A stretch of DNA of 64,000 bases from Flavobacteriaceae bacterium LYZ1037 (GTDB lineage: Bacteria > Bacteroidota > Bacteroidia > Flavobacteriales > Flavobacteriaceae): NCBI GenBank assembly GCA_003144015.1, contig QFWS01000008.1:1-64000 (forward strand). Direction: 5' to 3'. The translations under genes and the position numbers were made by a program. Below, one piece after another: positions 62,395-64,000 of the stretch (position 1 is the first letter of the stretch; every line of letters begins with the position of its first letter). Under the pieces are notes generated by a model. The model saw only the letters and a list, made by a program, of their open reading frames with translations, was not told where the DNA came from and searched no databases.

Positions 62395-63141
62395 TTAATT
62401 TACAGAAATATTTTTTAACTCTATTTTAGAGAGTAGTTTTAATTTGTTGGTTTCAAATAACACACCTAATTCTGTTACAGATGTTATATCTGTTACTACA
62501 TTGTAATTGTTATAATCTACAAAACGTAATCCGTTAACATATCGTTCGTTATAAGCTTCTCTAAAACGAAAACCTACACCATCTGTTTCTTTATAAGAAT
62601 AAGCAAGGTAATCCACTTTATAGGTATCTTTATTTACCCAATACACAAATACATCTTCAAAGTCCTCGCCTCCTCCTTCTTGTTTAAAAGTGACTTGGAT
62701 TTTATAATAGTTTTGATCTTTAATCGTTTCTTCACCCAACCCTGTTTTCATTACTGCTGCATCATTCAACCCATAAGGCAATACAGAAAAATAATGAACA
62801 GAATTTACCGAAGCTGCATATTTTACAGCCATAGAGTCTGGCACTTTTTTGAGTTCATCTTCAATATAACGTTTAAAGCCATCATTAGAAACCACATCTT
62901 TCACATTAAAAATAGAATCCTTATACTGTCTTACCAATTGAAAAATCCCGTTGTTACGCTTAGCTATATAATGTTTATCTCTAAAATTGAATGCTATAGT
63001 AGAAGCGTCAAATGTCTCACCTCCAGATACATCAATAGATTTATTGATGATTTCATTAGCATTTAAAACTGTTGTTTTTTGGTTCTTACAAGATAAAATT
63101 GAAAAACCAATGCATATTATTAAAAATACAAACTTATTCAT
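62395..63141 (-). CDS. DUF6503 family lipoprotein
   Basis: This is a 248-residue lipoprotein from the ATG at 63141 (MNKFVFLIICIGFSILSC); a possible upstream start adds 13 residues that would spoil the signal. After Cys18 comes a conserved region: INKSIDVSGGETFDASTIAFNFRDKHYI, FSVLPYGLNDAAVMKTGLGEE and DVFVYWVNKDTYKVDYLAYSY. These match flavobacterial DUF6503 proteins, which resemble the LolA/LolB-like beta-half-barrel group, though that link is my inference. It converges with deoD. Confidence 0.78.
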   Translation of the reverse strand: MNKFVFLIICIGFSILSCKNQKTTVLNANEIINKSIDVSGGETFDASTIAFNFRDKHYIAKRNNGIFQLVRQYKDSIFNVKDVVSNDGFKRYIEDELKKVPDSMAVKYAASVNSVHYFSVLPYGLNDAAVMKTGLGEETIKDQNYYKIQVTFKQEGGGEDFEDVFVYWVNKDTYKVDYLAYSYKETDGVGFRFREAYNERYVNGLRFVDYNNYNVVTDITSVTELGVLFETNKLKLLSKIELKNISVN

Positions 63142-63220
63142 ACTTATAGCATTTTGAAGTTTTGTCGTAAAATTAAACATAACTTTCCAAGAGTCTTTTA
63201 AAAAGTTCTTCTAAATTATT

Positions 63221-63228
63221 TACCTTTG
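63221..63228 (+). promoter_or_regulatory. -7 element (TACCTTTG) immediately before smpB
   Basis: TACCTTTG matches TAnnTTTG and ends seven bases before the smpB ATG at 63235. Transcription starts about 6-7 bases downstream of this element, so the message could begin at or next to the start codon (a leaderless mRNA). The -33 place reads TTTAA, a weak match. Confidence 0.45.
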
Positions 63229-63234
63229 ACATAT

Positions 63235-63693
63235 ATGCAAAAGATTGTCAATATAAAAAACAAAAAAGCTAAGTTTCAATACGAAATACTGGATAAATAT
63301 ACTGCTGGGATTGTTTTAACTGGAACTGAAATAAAATCCATACGAGATAGTAAAGCTTCTATTGCTGAAAGTTTTTGTGAATTTAATGAGCAAGGCGAAT
63401 TATTCGTTGTAAATATGACTATTGAAGAGTATCTTTATGGAACTTACTACAATCATAAACCTAAGGCTACAAGAAAACTTTTATTAAATAAAAAAGAATT
63501 AAAAAAACTTGAGAAAGAAGTTAGAAATACAGGACTTACTATTATTCCACTTCGATTATTTATTAATGATAAAGGTTTAGCAAAACTTGTAATTTCTCTT
63601 GCACGAGGAAAAAAACTTTTTGATAAAAGAGACACTATAAAAGACCGTGAAAACAAAGTAAAATTGGATAGAGTTAAGAAAAGTTTCAATTAG
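63235..63693 (+). CDS. smpB: SsrA-binding protein SmpB
   Basis: This is a 152-residue RNA-binding partner of tmRNA in ribosome rescue. The ATG at 63235 (MQKIVNIKNKKAKFQYEILDKY) fits the family; an upstream TTG lies inside the -7 element. Conserved blocks are VLTGTEIKSIRDSKASIAESF, the central MTIEEYLYGTYYNHKPKATRKLLLNKKEL, and GLTIIPLRLFIN with LARGKKLFDKRDTIKDRE. The basic tail enters the empty mRNA channel. The ssrA gene is not in the window. Confidence 0.95.
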   Translation: MQKIVNIKNKKAKFQYEILDKYTAGIVLTGTEIKSIRDSKASIAESFCEFNEQGELFVVNMTIEEYLYGTYYNHKPKATRKLLLNKKELKKLEKEVRNTGLTIIPLRLFINDKGLAKLVISLARGKKLFDKRDTIKDRENKVKLDRVKKSFN

Positions 63694-63724
63694 TATTAAG
63701 ACAACTTTAATAAACACCATTTAA

Positions 63725-64000
63725 ATGAAAAAATTAATCTCATTTCTGTTTATAATATCAATTACTTTTACATTAAAAGCTCAAGAAAGCCCAGAAAATT
63801 ACGCTAGCTACGTAGAAACTTTAGATAGTACTTTAGAAACTTTATATTCTGTTATTTCAGGAGAAAAAGGAGAGGAAAGAGATTGGGGTTTGTTTAAACA
63901 CTTATTTAAACCTGACGCCAAACTTATACCAACCAGTAAAAACAAAGAAGGTGTTTATATTTTAAAATACTTATCACCTTCAGATTACATAACAACTTCT
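63725..64000 (+). CDS. Exported protein, N-terminal part (cut by window edge)
   Basis: A frame from the ATG at 63725 runs for 92 codons to the window edge. It starts with a clear signal peptide (MKKLISFLFIISITFTLKAQ) and continues ESPENYASYVETLDSTLETLYS and RDWGLFKHLFKPDAKLIPTS. This pattern (a helix, then a strand with WxxFxxLFxPDAxL) is like the SnoaL/NTF2-like exported proteins of Bacteroidota. The protein is incomplete and its role unknown. Confidence 0.75.
   Translation, partial: MKKLISFLFIISITFTLKAQESPENYASYVETLDSTLETLYSVISGEKGEERDWGLFKHLFKPDAKLIPTSKNKEGVYILKYLSPSDYITTS

Noticed and set aside
63453-63689. A 78-codon frame opposite smpB
   Set aside because: It is a low-complexity antisense frame of a conserved gene.

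Overview
This window is an ordinary stretch of chromosome from a member of the Flavobacteriaceae (Bacteroidota), probably a marine one. The evidence is the low GC content, promoters of the Bacteroidetes type (TTG, 19 bases, TAnnTTTG, with three good matches), many SCxx-type lipoproteins, type IX secretion C-terminal signals of both the A and B kind, a fused alpha/beta 2-oxoacid dehydrogenase E1, malate:quinone oxidoreductase, a YtxJ-type bacilliredoxin, and long runs of small flavobacterial genes of unknown function. No tRNA, rRNA, CRISPR array or complete insertion sequence was seen.

Left edge (1-1400): accessory DNA. It begins with the last codons of an IS110-like transposase. Two one-gene modules on the minus strand follow: a GNAT acetyltransferase broken by a stop at codon 4, and a small exported NTR/TIMP-like protein. 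Each lies between its own inverted repeat and next to a copy of a shared direct repeat. This looks like a small gene-cassette array and is the most unusual structure in the window.

1550-19400: uvrA, a 56-residue membrane protein, a LOG-family hydrolase, a secreted EEP nuclease/phosphatase coupled to a degenerate M1-peptidase/outer-membrane-barrel fusion, the E1 dehydrogenase, a two-domain methyltransferase with DoxX and two small genes, holA on the opposite strand, then an HsdR-N nuclease-like protein, DUF998, a GT2 glycosyltransferase and an OmpA lipoprotein.

19400-34900: Sua5/YrdC, a lipoprotein esterase, a UvrD/PcrA helicase, an AsmA-like protein, a tight minus-strand operon of an M1 aminopeptidase and two tandem patatins, recG (with a small in-frame insertion), two lipoproteins and an exported beta-carbonic anhydrase.

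34900-49250: a TlpA-like lipoprotein, fumarylacetoacetase, glyA, an HMCES/YedK protein, a beta-helix lipoprotein, a thioesterase/glutaminyl cyclase pair, the SRP RNA gene with a textbook promoter, an SDR, a large type B T9SS cargo protein, a transaldolase-like enzyme, and a thioredoxin-fold lipoprotein that has lost its CxxC.

49300-64000: a YbiT/YkpA-like ABC-F protein behind a possible leader-peptide attenuator, a DUF2007 protein, a cold-shock protein, pheT, ytxJ, clpB, mqo (flanked by two near-identical terminator repeats), a T9SS cargo protein, deoC-deoD for nucleoside salvage, a DUF6503 lipoprotein, smpB and the start of an exported protein. Most of the window is housekeeping; the novelty lies in the left-edge modules and in several proteins that keep a fold but lack its catalytic motif.
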